From: Sulfurimonas sp.
Lineage (GTDB): Bacteria > Campylobacterota > Campylobacteria > Campylobacterales > Sulfurimonadaceae
NCBI RefSeq assembly: GCF_023229105.1
Contig: NZ_JALNZY010000001.1
Coordinates: forward strand, 15,669 to 79,668
Direction of reading: 5' to 3'
DNA: 64,000 nucleotides
Shown: positions 1 through 8,418 of the stretch, piece by piece
Layout: each line of letters starts with the position of its first letter
How positions within the stretch are numbered: the stretch's first letter is position 1
Translations under genes and position numbers: made by a program
Notes under the pieces: generated by a model
Seen by the model: only the letters and a program-made list of their open reading frames with translations
The model's database searches: none
Told to the model about the DNA's origin: nothing

Positions 1-1
1 T

Positions 2-313
2 AGACTCGAAAAACTCTTAGATGAGCTAGCTTTCGAGGAACCGACAAGAGAGATATTTTTGGCAAAAGAGCTTACGAAAAAGTATCAGCGCTACTATTTT
101 GGAACTGCTGAGGATATTAAACAAAAAGTTGATGCAAATCTTCGTGGCGAGTGGGTTGTAGTTATTAGTGCAGCTGAGGCACAAAATCCAAGCGCAATAA
201 GTCAAAATGATATTTTAGAACTTGATTTGCCTAAGAAAGTTCAGGCAAAGCTTATCTCTAAAATAACGGGCGAAAATACAAAAGCCTGTTATGAGAGACT
301 CTTAAAGCTATAG
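2..313 (+). CDS. rsmI: RsmI, 16S rRNA 2'-O-methyltransferase (C-terminal part)
   Basis: Only the last 103 codons are in the window; the frame is open to the left edge. The visible part carries the family hallmark 'EEPTREIFLAKELTKKYQ' followed by 'GEWVVVI', as in the C-terminal half of 16S rRNA (cytidine-1402-2'-O)-methyltransferase, which uses S-adenosylmethionine to modify the ribosomal P site. The last ~50 residues form the small helical tail usual for this protein. It lies 38 bases upstream of another rRNA methylase gene, so the two may be co-transcribed. The family call is fairly certain; the N-terminal catalytic half cannot be seen. Confidence 0.85.
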   Translation, partial: RLEKLLDELAFEEPTREIFLAKELTKKYQRYYFGTAEDIKQKVDANLRGEWVVVISAAEAQNPSAISQNDILELDLPKKVQAKLISKITGENTKACYERLLKL

Positions 314-351
314 ATATATACTATTTTCAATTTTTTGGATAAAATGCTCAA

Positions 352-1038
352 ATGTTAATTTATGCAAAACAACCAATCAACTATATTATAAACAATCATC
401 CTGCAAAGATAAAAACACTTTATCTGGCAAAAGAGATAGAGAAAAAAGAGTATTCTCGTCTTATGAAAATGGGTTTCGAGATAAAAAGAATACCCTCTGA
501 CGCAGCCGGAAAAATGTGCAAAAATGCCTCTCATCAAGGAATACTTGCGGAAGTGGACGAATACGAGCTGCAAGACTATAAGGCTTTTTTAAATTATGAT
601 TTTGTTCTTATACTTTCAGGTCTTAGTGATGTCGGCAATATCGGCGCAATTATCAGAACTGCTTATGCGCTTGGCGTTGATGCAGTTATTGCATGTGGTG
701 TAAAATCACTTCCTCTTGAAGCCATTACTAGAACAAGTACCGGAGCGCTTTTTGATATGCCTTTTGCCATAGAGACCAATATCCATAATGTGATAAATGA
801 CTTAAAAATGTCAGGCTTTACTACATATGGCGCAGATATGGGAGGTGTTGACATAAGAGATATAAAAGTTCAAAGCAGACGCGCTCTCTTTTTAGGAAGT
901 GAAGGCGAGGGACTTACTTCGCGGGTTAGCTCAAAGCTCGATAGCATCATAAGCATAAAAATGGCACACAAGTTTGACTCTTTAAATGTCGGTGCAGCGG
1001 GGGCAATTTTGATAGATAGGATGAGAAAATATGAGTGA
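352..1038 (+). CDS. rlmB: TrmH/SpoU-family rRNA 2'-O-methyltransferase (RlmB-like)
   Basis: A 228-residue SPOUT methyltransferase. The three family motifs are visible: 'GNIGAIIRTAYALG' near residue 97 (motif 1), 'LFLGSEGEGL' near 180 (motif 2) and 'SLNVGAAGAI' near 209 (motif 3). The N-terminal ~80 residues look like the short substrate-binding domain of RlmB, which 2'-O-methylates G2251 of 23S rRNA. Exact target is inferred, since tRNA Gm18 and rRNA enzymes look alike. The stop overlaps the next gene start by 8 bases, implying translational coupling. Confidence 0.8.
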   Translation: MLIYAKQPINYIINNHPAKIKTLYLAKEIEKKEYSRLMKMGFEIKRIPSDAAGKMCKNASHQGILAEVDEYELQDYKAFLNYDFVLILSGLSDVGNIGAIIRTAYALGVDAVIACGVKSLPLEAITRTSTGALFDMPFAIETNIHNVINDLKMSGFTTYGADMGGVDIRDIKVQSRRALFLGSEGEGLTSRVSSKLDSIISIKMAHKFDSLNVGAAGAILIDRMRKYE

Positions 1039-1816
1039 TGATTTTGAAAAATTAAAACGTATCGGTATACAGAAAATCCATGAAACAACTCATATCGCAA
1101 GAGCACATATTCAAGCGATATTTAATGAAAATTTTGAGGAGATGAGCAGTGTTCAGCTTTTTGGATTTATCTCTATACTAGAGAGAGAATATACTCTTGA
1201 TTTAAGTGAATTAAGAGCTAACGCCAAAGAGTTTTTTAAAACCAATACTCTCCCTTTTGAAAACACAAGCAAAGTTAAAATTTTTGCAACACCAAAGAAA
1301 AAAAGCAATGCCACCTTTATCTATACCATTATAGCTCTTGTAGCTGCTGTTTTGACACTACTCTATTTTGCTTCAAGAGCGCCTCAAACTGAAGTTGCAG
1401 AAATTCACAAAACTATTGAGAGTGCCGCTATAATAGCTCAAGATGATGAAAATAGCTCAAAAATTGATGAAAATTCTACACAATTGCTCGAACCAACAGA
1501 AGTAGAAGAGGTACGAGTTCAAGCAGAAGCTAAGCCGATAACGCTGAAAATTATTCCAAAAACAAGGGTGTGGTTAGGCTATATTGATTTGTCTGATTAT
1601 AAAAAGTATCAAAAAGTCTTTTCAGACGAACTTGAACTTAACACGACAAAAGATTGGCTTCTATCGTTTGGACATGGACATGTAGATATAGAGATAAACG
1701 GCGAAGTAAAAAGTTTTAAAGACCCAAAAAATATAAGATTTTCATATATTGATTCTGAGTTAAAAGAGATAAATTTTGAGGAGTTTAAGAGTTTAAACAA
1801 GGGTAGTGGATGGTAA
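1031..1816 (+). CDS. RodZ-like membrane protein with N-terminal HTH
   Basis: 261 residues. Residues ~8-70 resemble the RodZ-type helix-turn-helix, residues ~94-116 form a single transmembrane segment preceded by a Lys-rich patch, then comes an acidic linker (~117-165) and a C-terminal beta domain (~170-235) resembling the RodZ C-terminal domain (DUF4115), with 'TRVWLGYID' and 'HVDIEINGEVKSF'. RodZ links MreB to the cell envelope and helps set rod shape. The layout (cytoplasmic HTH, one membrane segment, periplasmic beta domain) supports this, but the HTH is short and divergent, so function is inferred. It overlaps both flanking genes. Confidence 0.6.
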   Translation: MSDDFEKLKRIGIQKIHETTHIARAHIQAIFNENFEEMSSVQLFGFISILEREYTLDLSELRANAKEFFKTNTLPFENTSKVKIFATPKKKSNATFIYTIIALVAAVLTLLYFASRAPQTEVAEIHKTIESAAIIAQDDENSSKIDENSTQLLEPTEVEEVRVQAEAKPITLKIIPKTRVWLGYIDLSDYKKYQKVFSDELELNTTKDWLLSFGHGHVDIEINGEVKSFKDPKNIRFSYIDSELKEINFEEFKSLNKGSGW

Positions 1817-2670
1817 AAATATTTTTATTTTTTGCTCTGCTACTCTCCCTCTCCTCTGCCGCCGAAGTAAAACAAAAGAGCAAAGATGACCCCTTGATTC
1901 AAAAAGTCAAAAGTTTGATAGCTCCTGCTACGTTTGCCAAAGATAGGGCTTATATAGATATTATTTTCTCTCCAAGAGCAGATTATTATAACAGCGAGGG
2001 AAGAGTAGATTCTGTAAAAGTTGTTCAAACACTCAAAGATAACGGCATTTTAAACCTCTTTTTTAAAACTCCACGTGAGATAAATATAAGTTTTAAAACC
2101 CAAGGGTTACCCCTGTTTTTTATAAAGATAATGAGTGATTCACTTAGAAATATAGGCTATTACAGGTATGTGACTAAGGAGTCGAGTTTTGATGAATCAG
2201 AATTTATTTGGAAGATAAGTCTTACCTCTGAATATGCTGCTGATCCGCTTATTCTTAGTCAAGAGCTAAGGAAAAGCAACTGCGAAATTGTTGATGTTGT
2301 AAGAGAGACGGAGAGTGACTGGTCGTATATTATTGATATGAAAAATGCCAAACTAAATGTAAGTGTACTTGAAGATTCTGAGGAGTTTAGGCTTAAGAGA
2401 TCTCTGTACTCATATTGGCTTGATGTATCAAAGGTAGATGATATTGAGATAAGAAGTTCTAGTAGAAACGACTGGTATCCATATATAGCCTATTATGACA
2501 AATCTCTAAAGCTACTGCGTGTCATTAAAATAGATAAAAAAACAAGTAAAATTATGTTAAATATGAGAGAAAATACGCACTACATAAAGATTTCAGATAT
2601 CTACTCTCTTAAAAATATCAAAGATGATTTGGTTTTAAAACCGACAGTTAAAGAAATAAACAAATTATAA
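1810..2670 (+). CDS. Conserved hypothetical periplasmic protein
   Basis: 286 residues with a clear signal peptide (hydrophobic 'IFLFFALLLSLSSAAE', predicted cleavage near residue 18). I do not recognise the family. The rest is soluble, rich in charged residues, and contains alternating beta-like segments; there is no heme motif, lipobox or membrane segment. It starts inside the end of the RodZ-like gene (7-base overlap), so the two are translationally coupled and may act together at the envelope. A following TAGAAT box near 2681 probably starts a new transcript. Confidence 0.55.
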   Translation: MVKIFLFFALLLSLSSAAEVKQKSKDDPLIQKVKSLIAPATFAKDRAYIDIIFSPRADYYNSEGRVDSVKVVQTLKDNGILNLFFKTPREINISFKTQGLPLFFIKIMSDSLRNIGYYRYVTKESSFDESEFIWKISLTSEYAADPLILSQELRKSNCEIVDVVRETESDWSYIIDMKNAKLNVSVLEDSEEFRLKRSLYSYWLDVSKVDDIEIRSSSRNDWYPYIAYYDKSLKLLRVIKIDKKTSKIMLNMRENTHYIKISDIYSLKNIKDDLVLKPTVKEINKL

Positions 2671-2714
2671 AAATTTTCGATAGAATGTCATTAATAATTT
2701 AAGCAGGAATATTC

Positions 2715-3932
2715 ATGTTTGACGAAATACAATTTGATAGAGTAAAAAGATTGCCAAAGTACGTTTTTGCTGAGGTAAATGAACTTAAAATGGCGCAGCG
2801 TAGAGCAGGTGCGGATGTAATAGATTTTTCTATGGGAAATCCGGATGGAGATACTCCTGAGCATATCAGACAAAAACTGATTGAGTCTGCACAAAAGACA
2901 AAGACACATGGGTATTCAACTTCAAAAGGGATTCCTAAGCTTTTATCAGCGATTGCGGATTGGTACAAAAGAAGATATGACTGTGATCTGGACCCTATGA
3001 CTGAGTGTGTTGCTACAATGGGCTCAAAAGAGGGATATGCGCATCTCGCATACGCTATAACCAACCTCGGTGACGTTACTATTGTGCCCGACCCGACATA
3101 TCCTATACATGAATACGCATTTATACTAGCAGGCGGAAGCGTAATCAAGTTTGGAATAGAGTTTGACGAAGATTTCAAGATAAATGAGGATAAGTTTTTT
3201 GAAGATCTTGTAAAAGTTTTTAAAGAGAGCTCGCCTAGACCAAAGTATGTTTTGGTAAATTTTCCTCATAATCCTACAACAGCAACTGTTACACAGGACT
3301 TTTATGTCAGACTCGTGGCACTTGCTAAGGAGCTTAGATTTTATGTAATTAGCGATATCGCTTATGGAGATATAACATTTTGTGATTATGTAACACCATC
3401 TATCATGAGTGTTCCTGGTGCAAAAGATGTGGCGGTTGAGAGTTTTACTCTCTCAAAAAGCTACAATATGGCTGGGTGGCGAGTAGGCTTTTTTGTCGGT
3501 AATAAGAAACTTATCGGCGCACTTCAAAAAATCAAATCCTGGCTTGATTATGGGATGTTTACTCCTATTCAAGTAGCGGCTACGATAGCATTAAACGGCG
3601 ATCAGCAGTGTGTTAAAGATATTACTGCAAAGTACGAGCATCGCCAGGATATTCTTTTAGAGGCGTTTGATAGAGCAGGTTGGCATGTACGAAAAAATCG
3701 TTCAAGTATGTTTGTCTGGGCGAAACTTCCTGAGTGCGTAGCGCATCTTGGAAGCTTGGAGTTTTCAAAAAGATTGCTTGTAGAAGCTGGGGTGGCAGTT
3801 GCTCCGGGGATAGGCTTTGGCGAGTATGGAGAGGGTTATGTTCGTATAGCTCTTATAGAAAATGACAATAGAATTCGTCAAGCGGCACGAAACATAAAAG
3901 AGTTTTTAAAACAATTTGAAGAGAAAAAATAA
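2715..3932 (+). CDS. Class I/II PLP-dependent aminotransferase (AlaC/DapL/AspB type)
   Basis: 405-residue fold-type I aminotransferase. The PLP-binding lysine is Lys248 in 'SLSKSYNMAGWRVGF'; 'NFPHNPTTATV' is the conserved Asn-Pro loop and 'GYVRIALIENDNRI' holds the C-terminal Arg that binds the substrate carboxylate. The family covers alanine, aspartate and LL-diaminopimelate transaminases and sequence alone does not separate these. Its position 2 bases before homoserine dehydrogenase suggests a role in aspartate-family amino acid synthesis. A ribosome site (GCAGGA) precedes the ATG at 2715. Confidence 0.8.
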   Translation: MFDEIQFDRVKRLPKYVFAEVNELKMAQRRAGADVIDFSMGNPDGDTPEHIRQKLIESAQKTKTHGYSTSKGIPKLLSAIADWYKRRYDCDLDPMTECVATMGSKEGYAHLAYAITNLGDVTIVPDPTYPIHEYAFILAGGSVIKFGIEFDEDFKINEDKFFEDLVKVFKESSPRPKYVLVNFPHNPTTATVTQDFYVRLVALAKELRFYVISDIAYGDITFCDYVTPSIMSVPGAKDVAVESFTLSKSYNMAGWRVGFFVGNKKLIGALQKIKSWLDYGMFTPIQVAATIALNGDQQCVKDITAKYEHRQDILLEAFDRAGWHVRKNRSSMFVWAKLPECVAHLGSLEFSKRLLVEAGVAVAPGIGFGEYGEGYVRIALIENDNRIRQAARNIKEFLKQFEEKK

Positions 3933-3934
3933 AT

Positions 3935-5194
3935 ATGATTAAAGTAGGAATTATTGGCGTTGGGACTGTTGGAACGAGTGTAGCACAGATTTTAAAGGAC
4001 AATGCCGATGTAATTTCTGCGCGTGCGGGAGTTGATATAGTCGTAAAAAGTGGGGTTGTAAAAAACCTAAACAAGGATAGGGGTTTAGATATAAAACTTA
4101 CAGACAATGTTGATGACATTTTAGATGATGATGAGATTGATATTGTAGTTGAGCTTATGGGCGGCGTTGATGAGGCTTTTGAGATAGTAAAACGTGCGCT
4201 TAAAAACGGTAAAGCAGTCGTAACTGCAAACAAGGCGCTTTTAGCTTATCACAGATATGAACTTCAGGAGATTGCGCAAGATATAGCTTTTGAGTATGAA
4301 GCTAGCGTTGCGGGCGGCATTCCTATTATCAATGCTCTTCGTGATGGGCTATCGGCAAATCATATAGAGTCTATCAAGGGGATTATGAACGGTACGAGTA
4401 ACTATATGCTAACTGAGATGATTCAAAACGGCATGAGCTATTTTGATGCCCTTAAAAGTGCACAAGATCTCGGTTATGCAGAGGCAGACCCGACTTTTGA
4501 CGTAGGCGGCTATGATGCGGCGCATAAGCTTCTAATCCTTGCAAGCATCGCTTATGGCATAGATGCAAAACCAGAAGATATTCTTATAGAGGGTATTGAG
4601 AATGTCTCAAAAGATGATGTCGAATTTGCAAATGAGTTTGGATATGCTATCAAGCTTCTAGGCATTGCCAAAAAAGATGCAAACATGGTGGAGCTTCGCG
4701 TTCATGCAAGCATGATAAGCAAAGATGAGATGATAGCAAAGATAGACGGTGTTATGAACGGCATCAGCGTTGTTGGTGATAAAGTCGGCGAAACTCTATA
4801 TTATGGACCTGGAGCCGGTGGAGATGCTACTGCAAGTGCCGTTGTCGCAAACATTATAGACATAGCAAGAAGCGGAAAGAGCAAACCAATGCTCGGCTTT
4901 GACAAACCGATGGAACGTGGACTTTTTTTAAAACCTGCGCAGGACATTGAGTCAAAATACTACCTGCGAATAAATGTCTCTGATAAAAAGGGAGTTTTAG
5001 CAAGAGTAACCAAAATGTTTGAAGATAACGATATCTCTATTGAGACTATGTTACAGCGCCCATCTTCAAAGGAGAGTGCAAATCTTCTTATCTCAACACA
5101 TACAGCTTATGAGAGAGATATCCAAAAGCTTATAAAGGCACTATCTGAGTTGGAGTTTGTAAACTTCAAGCCTGTCATGATTAGGATAGTGTAA
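3935..5194 (+). CDS. hom: Homoserine dehydrogenase
   Basis: 419 residues. The Rossmann NAD(P)-binding segment is at the N-terminus ('VGIIGVGTVGTSVA'), the catalytic domain carries 'MNGTSNYML' and 'GYAEADPTFDVGGYDAAHK' (~150-200), and a C-terminal ACT domain (~345-419, 'LRINVSDKKGVLARV') is the usual site of threonine feedback. It reduces aspartate semialdehyde to homoserine, the branch point to threonine and methionine. It is 2 bases behind the aminotransferase and is followed by a hairpin shared with the convergent usp gene, so it ends the operon. Length and motifs are standard. Confidence 0.95.
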   Translation: MIKVGIIGVGTVGTSVAQILKDNADVISARAGVDIVVKSGVVKNLNKDRGLDIKLTDNVDDILDDDEIDIVVELMGGVDEAFEIVKRALKNGKAVVTANKALLAYHRYELQEIAQDIAFEYEASVAGGIPIINALRDGLSANHIESIKGIMNGTSNYMLTEMIQNGMSYFDALKSAQDLGYAEADPTFDVGGYDAAHKLLILASIAYGIDAKPEDILIEGIENVSKDDVEFANEFGYAIKLLGIAKKDANMVELRVHASMISKDEMIAKIDGVMNGISVVGDKVGETLYYGPGAGGDATASAVVANIIDIARSGKSKPMLGFDKPMERGLFLKPAQDIESKYYLRINVSDKKGVLARVTKMFEDNDISIETMLQRPSSKESANLLISTHTAYERDIQKLIKALSELEFVNFKPVMIRIV

Positions 5195-5217
5195 GGTTAT
5201 TATCCTCTTACACTTTT
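5188..5217. terminator. Bidirectional terminator between hom and usp
   Basis: AGTGTAAG at 5188-5195 pairs with CTTACACT at 5207-5214, followed by a short T run. The loop can extend the stem with AGG/CCT. It covers both convergent stop codons, so it can serve both genes. Confidence 0.65.
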
Positions 5218-6038
5218 AAAATAACTACATCTTTTTTTGAGTTTTCTAAGATGTCAAGGGCATAAAAACTTACACTGCCTGTTGTATGAACCGCCACTAG
5301 GTCAAAATTGATATCCTTGACTTCACTCTCAAATAGTTTCGGGTTTAGTGAACTTTTACGAACTTTGCCTGAGATATTTATATCTTTTGGTAGCTCTAAA
5401 GAGTTTATAAAAATATCTAACTTTTCTTCAGACTCCTGCATCAAAGAGAGTTGATAATCAATAATATCTGTATTATTAAAGCCATAAGTGTTTAATCTGT
5501 TTTCAAATGGGATTGTATAAAAGTTTAAAAGTTTTATATTTAAACTAGGAAATATATTGACTACTCTTCTTATAGCTTCTCTGGAGTCATTAGAAAAATC
5601 TGTAAGCATTAAAATATTTTTGTATTTTAACTCATGGTCGCTTTTTACAACCAGAACAGGAACAGGAGAATTTCTTATTATATCTTTTGTGTGTGACCCC
5701 ATATAAGCATCGCCTAAAAAATAGGTCTCTCCGCTTTTGCCCATAATAATCAAATCACTGTTTAAAATTTGCGCAGCTTTTGCTACCTCGTTTTTTATTT
5801 TTCCATTTACACAGTGAAAGTTTTCATCGTTTATGCTAGGAAACTTTTCACTAAGTTTTTTTACACTATGCTCTCTAATATAGGAGAGATCTTTTTTTGG
5901 TGAAAAAAATGAGTTCTCAACAACATGAACAATATGCACGACTCCATTAAACTTTTTTGTAAAATTCATAGCCTTTTGTAGCACCCTAAGGCTGTCATCC
6001 GAAAAATCTACAGCTACTAGTGTCTTTAACTTATTCAT
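5208..6038 (-). CDS. Tandem universal stress protein (UspA family)
   Basis: 276 residues made of two UspA domains, about 1-135 and 137-276. The first keeps a nucleotide-loop-like 'IMGKSGETYFLGDAYMGSHT' followed by 'SPVPVLVV', typical of ATP-binding Usp proteins. In the second the corresponding loop is replaced by 'VHTTGSVSFYAL', so it may not bind nucleotide. There is no signal peptide or membrane segment; it is cytosolic. It is a single gene on the minus strand with its own promoter region, divergent from the PII-like gene. Usp proteins help survival under stress; the trigger here is unknown. Confidence 0.85.
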   Translation of the reverse strand: MNKLKTLVAVDFSDDSLRVLQKAMNFTKKFNGVVHIVHVVENSFFSPKKDLSYIREHSVKKLSEKFPSINDENFHCVNGKIKNEVAKAAQILNSDLIIMGKSGETYFLGDAYMGSHTKDIIRNSPVPVLVVKSDHELKYKNILMLTDFSNDSREAIRRVVNIFPSLNIKLLNFYTIPFENRLNTYGFNNTDIIDYQLSLMQESEEKLDIFINSLELPKDINISGKVRKSSLNPKLFESEVKDINFDLVAVHTTGSVSFYALDILENSKKDVVILKV

Positions 6039-6129
6039 GATTTTTCCCTGCTATTTTAACTAACATGTATTCTATCTTTTTATTGTAAAGAAATATGATA
6101 GAATTTATCAAATTTAAAGGAGCGGAAAT

Positions 6130-6480
6130 ATGAAATTTGTTGCTTTAGTAGTTATAGCATCTACGCAGTATGAGGAGAAGCTTAAAGATATTGCCAAAGA
6201 AGCAGGGGCAGGTGGCGGAACTATTTTACAAGGCAAGGGAAGTAGCTTAGGAGAAAAAAAGAGCTTTTTTGCCCTTACTTTTGAAGGGAACCAATCTGTG
6301 ATTATTTATATCCTAGAAGAGAAGCTCTCAAGAGCAGTTCTCAAAGCTATAAACACAGAGATACAAAACAACCCAACAGATTGTATCGCTTTTACAATGC
6401 CGATTTCACACATGGTAGGGCTTGATAGAGAGCTGCTTAAAGTATTTGAAGATTCAATCAAACTTGAAGAGAACTTATAG
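6130..6480 (+). CDS. PII-like signalling protein
   Basis: 116 residues, small alpha/beta protein with a glycine-rich loop ('AGAGGGTILQGKG') in the position of the PII T-loop region, and a ferredoxin-like beta-alpha-beta pattern ('KFVALVVIAS', 'SVIIYILEEKLSRAVLKAI'). I read it as a PII-like regulator rather than classical GlnB, because the uridylylated Tyr motif is absent. It is 6 bases ahead of a CBS-domain gene and the DUF1538 membrane protein, an arrangement in which a PII-like trimer would gate the membrane protein in response to a nucleotide. The promoter has a TAGAAT -10 box near 6097. Confidence 0.6.
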   Translation: MKFVALVVIASTQYEEKLKDIAKEAGAGGGTILQGKGSSLGEKKSFFALTFEGNQSVIIYILEEKLSRAVLKAINTEIQNNPTDCIAFTMPISHMVGLDRELLKVFEDSIKLEENL

Positions 6481-6486
6481 GAGAAG

Positions 6487-6876
6487 ATGATGATAGTAGA
6501 GAATGTTATGAAAAAGAGTGTAACCACAATTAAGCCATACGCAACTCTCAAAGAGGCACTTTTGCTTATGAAAGAGAAGAAGTTGAAATCACTAATAGTT
6601 GATAAAAGTTTACCGAGTGATGCTTATGGGATAATTACAAATACGCAGATATTAAAAGCAATATTGGCAGAAGATGGCGATATAGAGCTTCTGAATGTTT
6701 ACGATGTATATAATAAGCCCGCCTTTAGCGTCTCTGCAAAAATAGATGTAAAGTATGCTGCAAAAATAATGATAGATCACAATATCAAAAGAGTCGTAGT
6801 AACCGACAATAACGAGCTCAAAGGCGTGCTCTCAATCACTGATTTAACTGATTATCTGATGAGTTTAGTGGATTAA
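6487..6876 (+). CDS. CBS-domain-pair protein
   Basis: 129 residues, almost entirely two CBS motifs (~5-60 and ~68-127): 'VMKKSVTTIKPYATLKEAL' and 'YNKPAFSVSAKIDVKYAAKI', ending each with a 'GIITN'/'GVLSITDL' strand. CBS pairs bind adenosine nucleotides and usually regulate a partner. No catalytic domain is attached. The stop overlaps the start of the DUF1538 gene by one base (ATGTTA at 6876), so partner proteins are probably made in a fixed ratio. Confidence 0.8.
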   Translation: MMIVENVMKKSVTTIKPYATLKEALLLMKEKKLKSLIVDKSLPSDAYGIITNTQILKAILAEDGDIELLNVYDVYNKPAFSVSAKIDVKYAAKIMIDHNIKRVVVTDNNELKGVLSITDLTDYLMSLVD

Positions 6877-8366
6877 TGTTAGAATTAATAAAAGAGTTTA
6901 AAAAAACTTTTATTGAATCATTTTTAAATCTTATTCCGATTCTGCTTATTATTGCAGGGTTTCAAATCTTTGTTTTTCAAAGTGTTCCGGATGATTTAGA
7001 TTCTATAGTTTTTGGCTTTTTTATAGTTATTATCGGGGTAACATTCTTTTTAATGGGGCTTGAGATTGGAGTGTTCCCGCTTGGAAACAGTCTCTCAAGT
7101 GAATTTTTGGAGAAAAAATCTATATTTTGGTTTGCACTATTTGGTTTTGCTTTGGGTTTTAGCGCCTCTGTCGCTGAACCTGCCATAATAGCCGTTGCTT
7201 CTCAGGCACAGACAATCACAAACGGTGTTCTTGATGCTTGGACGCTTAGGCTTATTATTGCGACAAGTGTCGGAACAATTACCGCTTTTAGCATTATTAG
7301 AACTATCTATGGCTGGTCGATTTCAAAGATTATTATCATAGGATATGCGGCAGTTCTGCTTATAACATACTTCGCCCCTCGTGAGATTGTAGGGCTCGCC
7401 CATGATTCAGGCGTTGTTGCTACTAATGTTGCGACTGTTCCTCTTATTGTAGCCCTTGGCATTGGGATAGCTTCGGCAATTAAAGAGAGAAGTGTTTTAA
7501 GAGACGGTTTTGGATTTGTGGCACTCGCTAGTATTACTCCAATGATCAGTATCCAGCTTTATGGTATATTTGTCCTTGATGATGGTTTCTCATCTCAAAT
7601 CCAATATGTCGTAAATGAGGTAGATGGTAAGACTCATTATATCGGTGGCTTTAGTGTGATAAAGGTTCTTTTAGATCTCCTTGATACATTTACCAATATC
7701 TTGCCTATCATTGTTACTATCGTTCTTTTTCAATACTTTGTGATTAAAAAACCACTACCAAATATCAGTAGAGTTATATTTGGGTTTATCTTTTTAATTT
7801 TTGGACTTTATGGTTTTATTGTTGGAATCAAGCTTGGACTCTTTCCTATAGGAGAATCAATTGCCCAAAATTTGGTAATTATGAACAATGTATTTTTTAT
7901 ATATCTTTTTGCATTTTTGATAGGTTTTGGCACAACCATGGCCGAACCTGCTTTGGTGGCGGTTATAAAACAGGCAGATAAAATGTCGGAAAAGCAGATG
8001 AATGTTAAAATAATTAGGTTATTGGTCGCTATTGGTGTGGGAATGGGAATAGTAGTTGGTGCATATAAGATAGTAAATGGAGATGATATTTGGTTATATA
8101 TTGCATTTTTGTATATGTTTGCAATTTTGCTTGCTCTGTTTGCTCCAAAAGATATTATAGCTTTTGCTTTTGATTTAGGTGGCGTTACAACTTCAGCGAT
8201 TACAGTGCCAATAGTTACGGCATTTGGGCTTTACTTAGCGATAAATATAGAAGGAAGAGACCCTCTTATGGATGGATTAGGACTTATGGCATTTGCCTCC
8301 ATATCTCCGATGATAACCGTAATGGGATATAGTATCTTGGTAGAAAAGTTTAAAAATTCTCTTTAA
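6876..8366 (+). CDS. DUF1538 integral membrane protein
   Basis: 496 residues, about 12 membrane segments, and a clear internal duplication (~1-245 and ~250-496). Repeated pieces include 'GLEIGVFPLGNSL' / 'GIKLGLFPIGESI', 'FALGFSASVAEPA' / 'FLIGFGTTMAEPA', 'NVATVPLIVALG' / 'AITVPIVTAFG' and 'GFVALASITPMI' / 'GLMAFASISPMI'. Such inverted or tandem repeats are common in transporters and channels. The family has no established substrate as far as I know. With the PII-like and CBS proteins upstream it looks like a nucleotide-gated transporter. Confidence 0.75.
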   Translation: MLELIKEFKKTFIESFLNLIPILLIIAGFQIFVFQSVPDDLDSIVFGFFIVIIGVTFFLMGLEIGVFPLGNSLSSEFLEKKSIFWFALFGFALGFSASVAEPAIIAVASQAQTITNGVLDAWTLRLIIATSVGTITAFSIIRTIYGWSISKIIIIGYAAVLLITYFAPREIVGLAHDSGVVATNVATVPLIVALGIGIASAIKERSVLRDGFGFVALASITPMISIQLYGIFVLDDGFSSQIQYVVNEVDGKTHYIGGFSVIKVLLDLLDTFTNILPIIVTIVLFQYFVIKKPLPNISRVIFGFIFLIFGLYGFIVGIKLGLFPIGESIAQNLVIMNNVFFIYLFAFLIGFGTTMAEPALVAVIKQADKMSEKQMNVKIIRLLVAIGVGMGIVVGAYKIVNGDDIWLYIAFLYMFAILLALFAPKDIIAFAFDLGGVTTSAITVPIVTAFGLYLAINIEGRDPLMDGLGLMAFASISPMITVMGYSILVEKFKNSL

Positions 8367-8418
8367 TTAATATTAAATAGATAAAATTTTGTATAAAAAT
8401 AAGATGTGAAAGTTTTAG

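Noticed and set aside
2699..3178. Minus-strand frame of 159 codons under the aminotransferase gene.
   Set aside because: Antisense to conserved PLP-enzyme motifs, no ribosome site, no recognisable domain.
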